From contig NC_068939.1 in assembly GCF_016801865.2 (NCBI RefSeq), positions 121,631,671-121,695,670 on the forward strand: DNA of 64,000 nucleotides, written 5' to 3'. Source of the stretch: Culex pipiens pallens (Eukaryota > Arthropoda > Insecta > Diptera > Culicidae). The notes beneath the pieces were generated by a model. That model was not told the DNA's origin. It saw only the letters and a program-made list of their open reading frames with translations, and ran no database searches. The first letter of the stretch is position 1. The number at the start of each line of letters is the position of its first letter. The position numbers and the translations under genes were made by a program. Shown piece by piece: positions 21,917-34,121 of the stretch.

Positions 21917-22499
21917 CGATCAAAAATATTTTCAATTTCTGTGAAATTCCAATGTCCAATTCAAATGGCAAAAAAAAAAAATCTCTTCAATACTTGGATA
22001 TTTTGAAAACTAATGAATGCAAAACTACTGGGCAGGTGTAAAACGCATTTAAAACACTTTTTTCATTCAAGTGTTAATACCACGGCTTTTAATTTAATTT
22101 TTTATATTTTTTTATTTTTTTGCCCCCCTTGACTTTGGCCAGAGACGAGGGACATAAACTTCAAAAAATATTTGCAACGGCCTTAAAAATACTTTAGCGA
22201 ACGAAAAAAGCACCGCGCATTTATTTTTTTACTCTGAAATGTCGAAATTATTAAAATTCAAGAGTTTTTTAACATGGAAAATCGAACCAATAGTTTCCGA
22301 GATATTGCGAATGGATGACACTGAGAAAAACACAAAATTTTGAACTATGTGAGGGTGTATCTCAGTCCGATGAACAAAGCCAAACATTGTTTATTTTAGG
22401 AAATATTTCTAAGCTTCTCAAATAATTTTTTGGCTGAGTACTTTTCCTTCATGAAGTATTTTAGATTGAAAAAAATATGCTGGTCATCCATGTCAACTG
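21917..22499. other. Non-coding dispersed-repeat stretch
   Basis: Segment 22010-22190 (GGCAGGTGTAAAACGCATTT, then GGCCAGAGACGAGGGACATA) has relatives near 44040-44160, 56215-56345 and 62160-62280. No coding sequence is seen. Confidence 0.5.
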
Positions 22500-22666
22500 C
22501 ACTCAAAATCAAAACCATCCCTCAAAATGATACTTTCTATCCTTTTTTCAAGTTCACCTGGCGTCACCCTTTCAAAAGAGTATGTCAAAATCAGTACATT
22601 TTCGATACCCTTTTAAAAGGGTGACGACGGGTGAACTTGAAAAAAGGATACTTTTGACTTTGAGTG
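22500..22666. mobile_element. 167-bp hairpin MITE
   Basis: CACTCAAAATCAAAA at the left end and TTTTGACTTTGAGTG at the right are inverted, as are the inner blocks CCTTTTTTCAAGTTCACC and GGTGAACTTGAAAAAAGG and the central CACCCTTT/AAAGGGTG. Confidence 0.8.
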
Positions 22667-24400
22667 TGGGTACACTTTTGGACTCGACCTTCACCGATTT
22701 GGACCAAACTTGGAGGGAACGTTCATCTATCGATAGTTATTAGAAATCCCAAGTTTGGTGCCGATTGGATCATCCCTCTATTTTTGGGACCGCCCTCTTT
22801 ATTGACGATTTCGATAAAAAAAAACATTTTTTTTCTTTTACTTGTAACTTTACAATTATTCGACTAAAAGACTCTGGTTGCATTTTACAGGAAATTGTAC
22901 AAGGAATTCAATAAAAATAAAATATCAACGCTTAAATGCCTTCCAATATAGTTGATGGCTTTAAACGTGATTTTCACACATTCTATAACAAAATTGTCAG
23001 AGGAACACGATGGTGTTCCCCGGACAATTTTACATAAGAATCAATAAATATCTCAAACTAAACCAAACCATTGCCGAGAAACAGTCCTCCTAAAATAATG
23101 AATTGCAAACCCCTGAAAGAAGGCCTGGAGCGCAAGCGTAGATCACGTGCTTATTTTTGTATAGGAAATTTGTGTATCCATAATTCTGATAGAAATGCGA
23201 CGCATTTATGGTTTGAAGTGAGGAAAACGACCTACAAATCATTGTCTAAAGTGTTTTGCATTTTGTTAACAGCATTCAGATATTTACATTACCTTCTCCT
23301 ACAACTATAGATCATATTGCATTGCTAAGGTATCTGCTACCTACAGATAAAGCATTCTGTGTGAACATAACTCTTATGATTTCCATAGGCGTCACGTTAC
23401 ACTGAACCAATAAAAGCTTTCAGCGTGGGTAAAAGTTATTACAAAAAGCATCACTCCTGACGTGCACAGCAGCAGAAGCAGCACGGTGATTGTTTTGCAT
23501 CGTTCTGCTTCCTGAATATGAGAGAGTACTTTCAATGGAACTGACAACAATAAACCACACGAGCTCTGAAGCTCTGTTTGATACGAGGACGTGCTTCCGG
23601 TGTGGCGCAAAGTTGGCATTTCAAAAATAGTTTTGACACTGCTTTTATGAATTCTCGTTTTATTCATGACGCAGCAGCAGCACGAACCCCTCGCAAAATG
23701 GAAAGCGCTTCATCCTAAAAAATCGAATCAAAAAGTAATCTCGTCAAAATTTTCCATAATTCAATTATCCGGGAAAAAGTGCTCGCTCCTCCTCGAAAAA
23801 ATGAACAAAAACATAATCAATTCGGGGCAATTTCTAATCACGCTTCGAGCTCAATTTCCTAGACCTGGTTGCAAAGAGCACGCGCGCCAAATCCTGGAAT
23901 CATCAAGCTTTAAAAGCTCTTCAAAAACAACAGCCATGCGATTGGAAGGCTACAACGAACGACATAATAAACCCCGTTCCTCTTCCGGTTCCGGCTAACA
24001 GACGATCGTGCTGATATTATACTGCCACAATACTGCGTCTTAAGTAGCGTAGTAGTGATAGAACTGCTCTTATTTTTTAAAGCAGCCTATTTTTTTTTAT
24101 TTAAAATTTAAATTTTCACCGCCAAAAACAACAGAAAGTACTGAAAGGTACTTTTCAGCATCCATTTGAGTGCTAAAAAGTGTAACTTTTCAGTACTTTT
24201 GATCGTAAATGTCAGACTTTGAGTCTTTGTATTCAAATGAATAAGTACTGAATACAACATATTATGATAAATAATTAGCGTAAGGAGTATTGGAGGAATC
24301 CACTCTTGTGCATCCTTTAAAGCCTGTGCAGTCTAAGGGGTGGTTGGGTGTCTTTTGGTGATTTTCCGCGAAAAAGATTTTTTTGTATAAACTATTGTCC
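22667..24400. other. Non-coding, mostly low-copy region
   Basis: No recognisable gene. Fragment 22670-22860 (GGACTCGACCTTCACCGATT) resembles the arms of the long foldback families. The stretch 23360-24010 is low-copy with CAG/CAGCAG runs. Segment 24050-24215 is a diverged copy of the ACTTTTCAGCA-palindrome repeat described at 42671. Confidence 0.4.
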
Positions 24401-25070
24401 ACAGCCTCCAACACCCATACTCCCATAGGTCAAAAGTTAGGGAATTTTATGGACTATAAGCTTACGTTATTAACTTTTTGGCCAATCGCAGTTTTTCTCA
24501 TAGTTTTACGATTTTTCTAGAACAAACATTTTACAACGTTAGTTTTTGCCCTGTAGGCCTCCATAGTGGCACTTTTTGGTCTCAATTTTGCCATATTCGG
24601 AATCCTCAGAAAATTTAACATTAGATTGAGGTGTTGGAATTTTGAATTTGATTGGAAAAAATGCCATTTAGAATTAATTAAAATATTATTTAGCATTTTG
24701 TCGGATTAGGGGTAAAACAGGGTTTCGCCTACTTGATACAGCATTTGACGTATTGATCATAGGATAAATAAGATCTATTTCTTTTTTCACAAAAATGTTT
24801 TATTTAATTATTTTTTAAATCAAAATTACAACTCCAATACTTCTAACTTACGTGAAATTGTCCGAGGATTCCGAATATGACAAAATTGAGACCAAAAAGT
24901 GCCGATATGGCGATCTACAGGGCAAAAACTAACGTTGTAAAATGTTTGTTCTAGAAAAATCCTAAAACTATGAGAAAAACTGCGATTGGCCAAAAAGTTA
25001 ATACCGTAGGCTTATAGTCCATGCAATTCCCTAACTTTTGACCTATGGGAGTATGGGTGTTGGAGGCTGT
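24401..25070. repeat. Foldback element, 670 bp with about 215-bp arms
   Basis: The left arm starts ACAGCCTCCAACACCCATAC and the right arm ends with its inverse. Matched inner blocks include TAGGTCAAAAGTTAGG, TTTTTGGCCAATCGCAG and GGCACTTTTTGGTCTCAATT. The unpaired centre (about 24620-24850) is AT-rich. The adjoining 25080-25440 is not part of the inverted repeat but aligns with the right arm of the 52143-53497 palindrome (TTTTAAGATTTTT, GCTCATATTTGGC, CCTGAAAGTTTCA), placing both in one broad family. Confidence 0.85.
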
Positions 25071-25440
25071 TGCCAAAAGTTATTAAGGTTTTAAAAAATC
25101 CATTTTTAACAGTAATTTGCAAAAGCTATGAGAAAAAGTCAAACCAATCCTGGATGTCTATAGCACATTTTGAAGGGCTTCAAAATACCTTTCGAATGCA
25201 TCTAAGAGAGTTGGAATTGATGAAGTTTTACGGAAATGCGAGCAATTTTAAGATTTTTCATGTTTTTTTGACCTCAAACTTCAATGCCCGTTTTACCCCA
25301 CTTCCCTTTGTCGTAGAGGGCTCATATTTGGCATGAGTTCATCTCATGTATAGACAAACAAACCCTGAAAGTTTCATCCAAATCGGAGCACCTCGATACG
25401 ACCTCTAGAACAAACCGAGCAGAATCTACAAATACTGCCT

Positions 25441-26393
25441 CTTAACCTCTCGGAAGTCGCGTGTTTTGGCGTTTCATACAAGTGCCATTACAAAGTGTGT
25501 ACAAAGTACACGTGTGCAACTGCCGGTGGGGATTACACTCCACAAACCAGAATCGTCGTCGGCATGATGTGATTTAAAGTGATTTAAAATACAAAATTTA
25601 ATTTCAATTCATTTTGAATAAAAACACTTGAACTAAAGACTATCCAACTAATTAGTCTATGCTTGTGAACTCTCTTAGACGACGCAATTACAACAGAAGA
25701 GCAGTTTGCCTAATATCTTGTCGAAACGCACGCCTAGATTCTGTCAATAAGCTGAAGCGGCCCCTAATTAATTGAAATGAAAGACAGCAAAATGGCTCGC
25801 ACACAGTTCGACGTAAACAATTTAATCTGGACCATTCTGGAAATACCTACTACGCACTTCCTCGAGGCATCGGCAGATTTGTGCCGCGTGTAGATTAGGC
25901 CGCTGTTTTGTGCGGTTATTTGAGGTGTGGGTGGGTGAAAGGACGTCCTATTTTCCCTGTGGCAGGATGGTACAAGACGAAAATGAAGAAAAAACAAAAA
26001 TCTACCCACAAATATGCAAATTCAACTTTCGGCCTACAACCACAGAATTTGATCCTCGACCTCTCTCTCGGCTGAGTGTGTGGGCATCGGAATGTAGAAA
26101 TAATAATAAAAAAGGGGGCAAAATCACAAGGCACAAGGATCTCAACCAAGGACACTTACCCCATCATCAAAAATAGAACAGAAGGAGGGAGGACACAGTC
26201 TGGTCCCAGCAAAGAAGCTAATACCAATCAAAGCCGAAAAAGAGCGCAGAAACTTTCTTCCAAGGGTTCCGACTTTTCCCGTCATGTCAACTACCCATAC
26301 AGAAGAGATTTGGAGCCATTACGGTGAGAAAAGGGGAAAGTTTATCATTTATTTACTACGGGTGCCGTATTGTTGGAGAAATTTGAACATTTC
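25441..26393. other. Low-copy non-coding region
   Basis: No gene or repeat boundary was recognised. Two overlapping short frames on opposite strands (25764-26176) show no known domain. Confidence 0.35.
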
Positions 26394-26468
26394 TAGAGTT
26401 TTTTAAAGGTCCTATAAGCTATTGTGTTTCATATGTTTAAAGGACCTATTCAAAAAAAAAAAACTCTA
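26394..26468. repeat. Short palindromic repeat, copy 1
   Basis: TTTAAAGGTCCTATAAGC and GTTTAAAGGACCT are inverted around TATTGTGTTTCATAT. A second copy lies at 47917-47990, inside the hAT element of the UNC-93 intron. Confidence 0.65.
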
Positions 26469-26477
26469 GATTTGTTT

Positions 26478-26735
26478 TAACGGTACACATCAACCATAGG
26501 TTTAGCACCCAGATTTCTGTTACATTTAAGTTTCTTAAAAAATACGGGAAATATCGATATAATTTTTTATTCATCCCCTAAATTACTGTCTTCAAAGTTA
26601 TTTACAAAAAAAGTTTGACTTTTTTTGTAATCAGATTCTTGCAGGATTGGGTCCGCAAGGTTGACAAATTTGGAATAAGAAGACAACAACTTCCTTGGTT
26701 GCTGTACAACATTTTTTTTTTTAAAGCGGTTATTT
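26478..26735 (+). repeat. Dispersed repeat, copy 1 of 2
   Basis: From AACGGTACACATCAACCAT to GACAACAACTTCCTTGGTTG the sequence is repeated, in the same orientation and with high identity, at 28178-28430. Copy 1 lies just outside and copy 2 inside the TIR element 26895-28624. Confidence 0.8.
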
Positions 26736-27180
26736 TCCAAATTTAACAAATTTTGCAAAGTTTTCCTCTTACGTAAGCAAAAAATGCCTTTAAAATTTGT
26801 TATTAAGTTTACAAATTCACATAAAATTGACCTCTTGAAATAAACATTAGCTTAGGTTTTGGCTGAGTGTGAGACAAACATATAACCAACCCTCCCAAGT
26901 AACATTTTTAAACCAACTAGTCACCACCTAGTTTTATTGAGGTTTTATGGTAGCATCTTAATTGCTTATAAGTTTTATATTGGCATTCACAGCAACTAAT
27001 AAGCATGAGCTGATTTATAGGTTCTACACCCAGAACTAGGCATCGGCATACGAGAGGATAAAGAGCACGGTTCGGTAGTAAAATGGTACTGTGAACAGAC
27101 GGAGAGGATAAATCCCGAAATTACCGAGAGTACTTCACTCATGGGTTCATTTTCAAAAAAGTTCATCTGTCAAAAAAAAA

Positions 27181-27260
27181 GTACCGGTACCGAGACTCGA
27201 ACCCAAGACCTTTGGCATATTGAACCGCGCCTTTGCCGTATGGGCCACCATGGTTTGGTG
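27181..27260 (-). mobile_element. tRNA-like SINE head
   Basis: Read on the minus strand, TGGCCCATACGGCAAAGGCG is a good A box and GGGTTCGAGTCTCGG a good B box. The acceptor arms match only partly. The poly(T)-side sequence TTTTTTTTTGACAG lies just 3' of it on the minus strand. Confidence 0.55.
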
Positions 27261-28177
27261 ACTAAGTGGCAGTCATTTGTCCATATAAGCCACTCAATAG
27301 GATGAACAGTTTCAATGAACGAATGAACACGCGAGAGGTCTATACTCTCGCAAAATAGTACTTTCCTCACGTTTCTTTTCGGGAGGACTTTCCCCTCGAT
27401 CTTTAACTTTGGGTGTAAGAAGGTTTTATGCCTCGGACATAAAACCTGGTGCAAATAAAAGCTAAAAGGCTTTCAATAAGGTTTTATGAAAGTTTTAAGA
27501 GAGTCTTGAAAACCCGATGGCAATGTCATGCCTAATGGTTTAAAACCAAGGGTGTTGTAGCTGTCAAGTGCCATTAGGCATGCAAAAAGCTTACTTAAAA
27601 CCATAAGCTCTTAAAAAAGCATTTAACGCGGCCAAATAGCAATGCATAAATATGGCTCCAAACGCGTGGTCTGATTGAATGTGATTGACCGCCATCTTGG
27701 TAGAAAAAGTTGAAAAAGCAATAAATTTGATTAGCATTTGATGAAAACACACATTTATCCTGAATTTCTGACATAACTAGTACAACCATAGACGTTCAAA
27801 AATTTGTTGAATATTTTTTTCAAAAAACTGCAGAAAAAAAATTTTTAATTAAAAATTGTAATTACAAAAGAATAATTTTTGATGAAGCGAGTTGATTTTT
27901 TTGGCTCTATCTCCCCCACATTTATCGATATAATTTTAACCGCAGCTGAAATTAAGCCACCAACTGCGAGAAATAATCTTTCAATTATTATAATTACCTC
28001 CAATACATATTATTTCAACATCGCCATTTTTGCAAACCATCTCCATTATATCATTTGGCAAGACAAAGACTATTTTTTTGCCAGAATAAAATCTGTCTGG
28101 CATAAGACGTTTGAAGACGTATGAAATGTCATTTTTCCATAACTCCTAACTGGGTTTTAACAAAGGTTTTATTAAGG

Positions 28178-28430
28178 CTTTAACGGTACACATCAACCAT
28201 CGCTTTTGCACCCAGATTTCTGTTACATACATTTTAGTATCTTCAAAAATACGGGAACTATCGATATGATTTTTTATTCATCCCCTAAATTACAGTCTTC
28301 AAAGTTATTTACAATAAAGTTTGACCATTTTGACAATCAGATTCTTTCAGGATTGGGTCCGTAAGTTTGACAAATTTGGAATAAGAAGACAACAACTTCT
28401 TTGGTTGCTGTGCACCCTTAAGGAGGTTTT
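28178..28430 (+). repeat. Dispersed repeat, copy 2 of 2
   Basis: This is the same sequence as 26478-26735 with small indels, running from AACGGTACACATCAACCAT to ACAACAACTTCTTTGGTTG. Confidence 0.8.
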
Positions 28431-28624
28431 TTTTAACCCTGAACTCCTACGTAGGTTTTATAAATAGGCCGTGACAACCTTTTGCGGAGGTCCTTTTGGG
28501 TTTTAACAGAGGTTTATCGGAGTTCTGGGGAGGCTGTTACGACTAAGTGGTTTTAATGTTGGTTTTGGCTGATAGGTTTTATAGCGGTTGTGACAGCTTT
28601 GATAAAGCCTAAAATATTACTTGG

Positions 28625-29703
28625 ACTATTCGTGATCAGTTGTGAAAATTAGCACCCCTATCCTAGCGATAGAATGTGTAAATTATTAATTGACGTGTTT
28701 AAATAAAATTTCATGTAAATGTAAGCCAACTTTTAAATATTTTTTTTTATTAAATTGTAAAAAAAAAATAAAAAAATAAACTCAGATTGACCACCACTTA
28801 ACGGTTCATTCACACATCGGCCTGTCTCATAAAAAGAACTTCCTCAGATTCTGCTGTCCGAATGCCTAAGCTTCTCGGAAGACCCTTTCCCTTTTAAGAT
28901 GGCGGAGATTGTGCCCACTGGGAGGGCATCTGATTCACGGTGCTGTTTACGAAAATGTGACAGCAGTAGCGGGAGGGAGGCAAGGACCCAGCTTTGAAGT
29001 TGGTGCTTGGATATATTTTTACCATCGCGATAGGATAAACTACGACTTGGATTTGTTCTGCAAGCAGATTTCGAATGTCAGTGAATGTTTTTCAGATCGA
29101 AAGGATAACGTTTTTGGGTGAGCTAATTTAGTTATTTTCAATGGAAACATCTTTATTCACAACACATGTGAAATATTTTCAGGGAAAAATCTCTTTATAC
29201 TGTACCACTGGAAAAACTCAAATCTACTGTAAACGAAAATTGCAGAGTTACCATTTTCCCAAGATTTGAAAAAAAAAAATCTTTTAAAATGATTTTCTAC
29301 GCATTTTAATTGACGCTTTCTCGGTAAAACATGTACATTTCATAGAAACTGTATCACTTTTTTTCTATAAATAAATATTGCCCTTGCTGCTTTGCGGTAG
29401 AAGAACGAAGCAGCACGCTTCCAATCACCACAAATCATTTTGCGGTGATGACACGTGTGTACACACTGCACAATTACATGTTTACCGAGCAGACCGACAC
29501 GCACACGTGGTGTTGTTTTGCAGCCATCGCCTCAAATGAATCGTTAACGTAATTTCCTTAGAATTATTCAGAGTGTATTCGAATTGGTTGGCACACATCG
29601 AGCAATAGTTCTGGGATCGGAAGGAGACTGAGTATTTTTTGATATTTTTTTTTCAAATGTCAAGATCCAAAAGATGGTGTTTCCCATACAAATTCCCATA
29701 TAA
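28625..29703. other. Mostly non-coding region
   Basis: No gene identified. A 70-codon frame at 28909-29121 lies in a less AT-rich patch (28890-29125) with a YY1-like AAGATGGCGGAG just before it; no domain was recognised. Segment 29390-29530 contains ACACGTGTG-type E-box motifs in a low-copy context. Confidence 0.35.
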
Positions 29704-30945
29704 AAAGTCAAAGTAGTTATGTCACAGACATAACCGGAATGGCGTAGACTACGTAAAGTTTAGATATGTGGACACAGAGTTTTCCATTTCTTAATTTTGA
29801 TGAATTAGCTAGACACTTGAAATACATTAACGGAATAAGATCGTGAATGCGAGATGGACCCCCCGACACATAGTAAATTCAATCGGACCGTGTACGTACC
29901 GGTTGTTGAAACGGAATTTATATACGAAATATATGGCAAATCTAATGCGAACAAAACCGCAGCTACCATGTAAACATACTTTGAATGTGTTGATAAATCT
30001 TTTACTAGACAACATCGAATGGAGGAAGGAAAGAGAAGAACGAAAAACGATTTTTTCGCGAACCGAATGAACGTTTAGTAGCAGAATGAGGGGGAGGGAG
30101 AGGGGTTGGGGGCGAGAGCAGCCTCAGAAAGCTGTGCAGTCCGTCGCCCCGAAAACCAAAATTTGTTCCTGAAATTTAAACTGTAATCATTCAATGCGCT
30201 TCTTCGCCCCGGGTGGGACGAGGGACGGGGAGTGAGGCAACTCTGAAGAGTTGGGAAGTTTAACAACTAGAATTGGGAAGTTTCACAACCACGGCTTGAC
30301 CCACGAGAGGCACCTTTTGTGCGAGAAGGCAGCAGGCGCGCGCCTCATTTGGTTGCTGCATCGTCGGGTGGGACGATCCAAACGGTCCGGCCATCGAGAG
30401 GCAACTGGCTGACGGTGACGACGAGAAGGCGATGCGCACTTCTTTTGCAGTTCTGGTCCCTCTCTCTTCTGCTGCTGCTGCTCTGGGCTGAGCTTTCCTG
30501 CTGCTGCTGCCGGTCCGACGTCTGAGACGTGAATGATTTTCTGAAAACTGGCGCGCGTTCTTATATATGATTTCGGCCCGCTACTTCCCCTCCTTTTTCG
30601 CGACCGACACTCGGTCGCGTTGCTCGGGTGATTTTCCCCTCAAAATAGGTACTTGACATTCCCGTCCGTGAGTGGGAAGCGCTCATTTTGCTTGCAAAAT
30701 CTCTGCATTTTGAAAACATTTTAAAACATTGAATTGTTTCAATAGTAAAACTATTTTGCCAACAATGAAAGTGTTATAGCAAATTGCTGAATAATTTTCG
30801 AATCGAATGGAACATAAATCGTGTCGATTCGATTAGAGGGAAGGAAGATATAAGCGTTTGACGGATGACGCAGTATTCAGGGCCTTCGGCCCGGGTTTTT
30901 TGGAATGGCACCCCAGTACCTTCGACAAAGACGTAAGTCTACGTC
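29704..30945. repeat. GC-richer dispersed element, copy 1 (about 1.24 kb)
   Basis: From GTCAAAGTAGTTATGTCACA to GACGTAAGTCTACGTCA this matches 48214-49300. The left edge has a small hairpin (GTTATGTCACAGACATAAC), both ends carry GTAGACT-ACGT motifs, and the interior has CTG triplets (30469-30510), a TATATA box (30560) and a GC-rich segment with TCGCGACCGACACTCGGTCGCG. Superfamily is unknown; the promoter-like core and lack of coding capacity would suit a solo LTR or a MITE that captured a promoter. Confidence 0.75.
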
Positions 30946-31191
30946 AAAATTAAAACGTTTATGTTCAGCATACTGAATTGATTCAAAAAACAGTTTCGTC
31001 TGCGTTTAAAAATTTGAAAAATCATTGCGATCAGAAAGCGTTTCGGTCTCATTTGGCATGCTAAACAACCCTATAGCATATGCCAGAAATTTTAACATTT
31101 CTGAAAATGTCCAAATGAATTCCGCATTTCAAGTCAACTGTTGTTTCAACCGTTGAAAACCACACATTACCTTGTTTAATTCATATCCATA

Positions 31192-31385
31192 CACAGTAAA
31201 AAATTGTGTAAATTCGGAAGGAGTAAAATTTGAGGTTGTAATATTACCTCTTCTATGGTGTAATATTACCTCAATGTAAACTGAAGAAATGAAATTACAA
31301 TGAAATATTGATAAATTTACACATTTTGAGAGGGAAAATTACACATTTTTTTCTGACATAAAATATGTACTCATTCCGAAACGTA
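31192..31385 (+). mobile_element. CACAGTAAAA MITE, copy truncated at the right
   Basis: It begins CACAGTAAAAAATTGTGTAA after a TA dinucleotide and contains the family motifs AATATTACCTC and AAAATTACACATTTT. The right terminal repeat seen in the copies at 37678 and 50451 is missing. Confidence 0.7.
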
Positions 31386-31538
31386 GAGAATTACTCAAGG
31401 ACAATCAAATCAAATTAGCTTTGATTCAAGAAAGCACAACATTGCCCGTAAGTTAAACTAAAATGAGGCCTCCAGCCTAAATTTCAGTTCATTTGGTTGA
31501 AAAATTTGCCCTGGCTAATATTTTTTTATTTCCTGGTA

Positions 31539-31846
31539 CAGTCCAGACTTAATTATCCGAAGTTTTTTTTTCATTTTCTTATTTTGAACATTAAATTCGA
31601 GTTCTGCGACCCTATTTTAGCCATTTTGCCTATTAAATAACTAAATGTATTTATTAAACATTGGATCACTGCCATTTTGGCCGCCATCTTGGATTTAAAA
31701 AATCTAAATCACACTAGCTTAGTTCAGGGGTCATACTTAAGCTCTAGAATCAAACATAAGACAACGAAAAAAAAAACGTTTTTTCGTGATTCGATTATCC
31801 GAAGTGATTTTTTTTCCGAGGCCTTTGGATAATCAAGTCTGGACTG
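31539..31846. mobile_element. Tc1/mariner-type MITE with TA duplication
   Basis: CAGTCCAGACTTAATTATCC at the left and the inverse (GGATAATCAAGTCTGGACTG) at the right are flanked by TA on both sides. The 308-bp interior is non-coding and contains GGCCGCCATCTTGGA, another YY1-like motif. A degraded end of the same family lies near 19265. Confidence 0.85.
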
Positions 31847-32033
31847 TATGCACAACTTTGGCAGGAAATGATGAACTTTTTGACACTGCAACGCCCAACG
31901 CATGTCCAACTTTCACAGACGCCCAGAAAAAATTGGAGCGATAACTTCAAATCGGTGGTTTCGGGCATCACTCAAATTGAGACTCAATCAATCGGGACGA
32001 TTCTTTTTTCCAGTGATTTGTAAGTGCTCTCTA

Positions 32034-32316
32034 CACAGCAAAAAATGCGATGGTAAAATCGCATGCAAAAGCATGCACATCACCTTCGTCAAAAAAGACA
32101 CTCAATATTACACACTACATGTACAATTTTTGTAAACACACAAAAAAGTTGCAATAAACGCATATATGAGCTTGACATTTCGGTTACGCAGGTTTCCCAT
32201 ACTAATTTGCTACATATTTCAGGGTGTAATATTACATAGAATTTCATAAAATAATACAAAACTTATTTTACACCCAGGCCTTTTACACACAGCTGGATTA
32301 CTACATTTTTTGCTGT
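32034..32316. mobile_element. MITE copy lacking the tRNA-like cassette
   Basis: This is the inverse-orientation relative of 15990-16357, with ends CACAGCAAAAAATG and CATTTTTTGCTGT. At the position of the 85-bp tRNA-like block it has only TTGCAATAAACGC, i.e. a single heptamer in place of the two flanking ones. Confidence 0.85.
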
Positions 32317-32500
32317 TAAAAGTTGAGTAAATTTGGAAGGTGTAATTTTAGAAGGTTGAATATTACCTCTTTAATTATGTAATTTTACCTCAATTTAGAC
32401 TAAAAAGTGACATTACACCAGAAAATTGGTAAAATTACACATTTTTTCGGACATAGAAAATGTACCCCTTCCCAGATGTAATATCACCATGTACTTAAAT
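32317..32500 (+). mobile_element. CACAGTAAAA MITE, partial copy
   Basis: AAATTTGGAAGGTGTAATTT, GGTTGAATATTACCTC, TTACACCAGAAAA and the CCAGATGTAATAT end match the family at 37678 and 50451. The left end abuts the previous MITE directly and the right terminal repeat is lost. Confidence 0.7.
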
Positions 32501-32600
32501 GATTGATTATGATGTTAGGAATAATGTTTTCTTAGTAAAGAAAAGATAATAAAATACTTTCTCGCATTTTTTTTCGAAAATCGATTGGGATCAATACATA

Positions 32601-34120
32601 GGGGAAATATACCCGTTTTAAGCCTAATAAGCGGTCGCGTTTGAATGATGCTGGATAATCTGGAGTGTTCCTTGAAACTTGCTAAAACCACTCAAACGCT
32701 CGGGTAGTCATTTAACCCCTATTTTTTTTCTTTAAAATCTCATAACATTTTAGAGAATTTACCAATTTGGATGCTTCCGGTTGCAAAAGATCCAGATTTG
32801 TTATTTGTTTTTGGGACAAATATGGTCCACTTTTACCGGAGATATTCCGTATTCCGTTGGGGTACCTCGGCCCTGCTATTTGGGTCTTTGGTCAATATAA
32901 CAAAAACTATTTCACATAACAATGCCGGAAATGATGCAAAACTTCAAGATATCATCCTAATACATCATCCTGCAAAAAAAAAAATGACATGGTCAAGACC
33001 TACGGGACACCGGAGCCGGTTCCAGTTGGGCACCAATCGACATCAGCTCAGTGAACCGTTCCCGGTTGGAACCTGTTCCGGCGCCCAAAGGTCTTGACCA
33101 TGTCAATTATTTTTGCAGGATGACGTATTAGAATGATATCTAGAAGTTTTGTATCATTTCCGGCATTGTTCTGTGAAATAGATTTTGTTATATTGACCAA
33201 AGACCCAAATAGCAGGGTCGAGGTACCCCAACGGAATACGGAATATCTCCGGTAAAAGTGGACCATATTTGTCCCTCATCTGACAGTTGAAATTATAGAC
33301 AAATCTGGATCTTTTGCAACCGGAAGCATCCAAATTGGTCAATTCTATCAAAAGTTATGAGATTTTTAAGAAAAAAAATAGGGGTTAAATGACTACCCGT
33401 GCGTTTGAGTGTTAATAATAGTTATGCTATTCCTATTACATGCATTTAAAAAAAATATTTCCAAAATGCATTCTAATCAGTCGAGTGCATTGGGCCACGC
33501 CCATTTTCCTATTTTCAGCTTAGTTCTTTTTTTCTTCCAGAGCTCTTTTGTGTCTGCTAAGTGCTTTAAATTTTAAGCGAACACTCACGAAAAGTAGCAT
33601 TCATAGAGAAAATTCCCTGGCATCACTGGCTGGTGTTGGTGGCCACCCTTTTTTCTTTATTTGCCTTCGCTTCTCGCTCGGTTTTCTTCAGCCTTCGATT
33701 GGAATGGGTAGTCAAAATTGAACCGTCAAAAGACTTAACGCGTTTGTTTTTTTGATGGTGCTTGCTAATTATTTACATGTTTCGGGATTATTTTTCAAGT
33801 GAGTGGCTAACTAATGTGCAAAAGAACATGTTGCCGGTAGTTGGAAGCAATTTTATATCTCAAGCGCTTTTAAATCGTTGGCGCAAGTGAAAAGATATTG
33901 ATGGCGACTTCCGTTAAGCAGTTAACCTCTCATCTTGCCTCTCAAAGTGCGTTAAATTTGATCTTTTTGGCCATTCAATGGCATAAATTTGCGTGCTTAC
34001 TTGAGGCGGTTCTGTTGCTGGTAAGTTTATAGCCTAAATAGTATTTTTGGAGCTTTAATCGAGCATCAAACTCTTCATATGGCGAAGATAGGTGTTTAAT
34101 TAGAAAGGGTATATTTCCCC
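32601..34120. mobile_element. TIR element GGGGAAATATACCC with nested foldback
   Basis: GGGGAAATATACCC and its inverse GGGTATATTTCCCC form the ends, each bordered by TA. The element has taken in the 723-bp foldback at 32689-33411. The remainder (33412-34090) is non-coding and low-copy by eye. Confidence 0.7.
32689..33411. repeat. Foldback element, 723 bp with about 310-bp arms
   Basis: The arms begin CACTCAAACGC and pair almost end to end: GGGTAGTCATTTAACCCC, GGATGCTTCCGGTTGCAAAA, TGGTCCACTTTTACCGGAGA, GACATGGTCAAGACCT. The unpaired centre is only about 90 bp (33003-33090). A fragment of an arm (AATACATCATCCTGCAAAA) recurs alone at 38834, so the family is dispersed. Confidence 0.9.
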
Positions 34121-34121
34121 T

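Larger units (their letters stand above)
26895..28624. mobile_element. TIR element with CCAAGTAA ends
   Basis: The left end CCAAGTAACATTTTTA and the right end TAAAATATTACTTGG are inverted. The interior has many GGTTTTA/TAAAACC motifs near both ends and holds a tRNA-like SINE (27181-27260) and one copy of a dispersed repeat (28178-28430). No transposase frame is visible. No clear target duplication was found. Confidence 0.55.

Noticed and set aside
29704..30945. Helitron assignment for the GC-rich dispersed element
   Set aside because: A hairpin lies near one end, but no CTRR terminus or 5' TC was found at the shared boundaries, so the class is left open.
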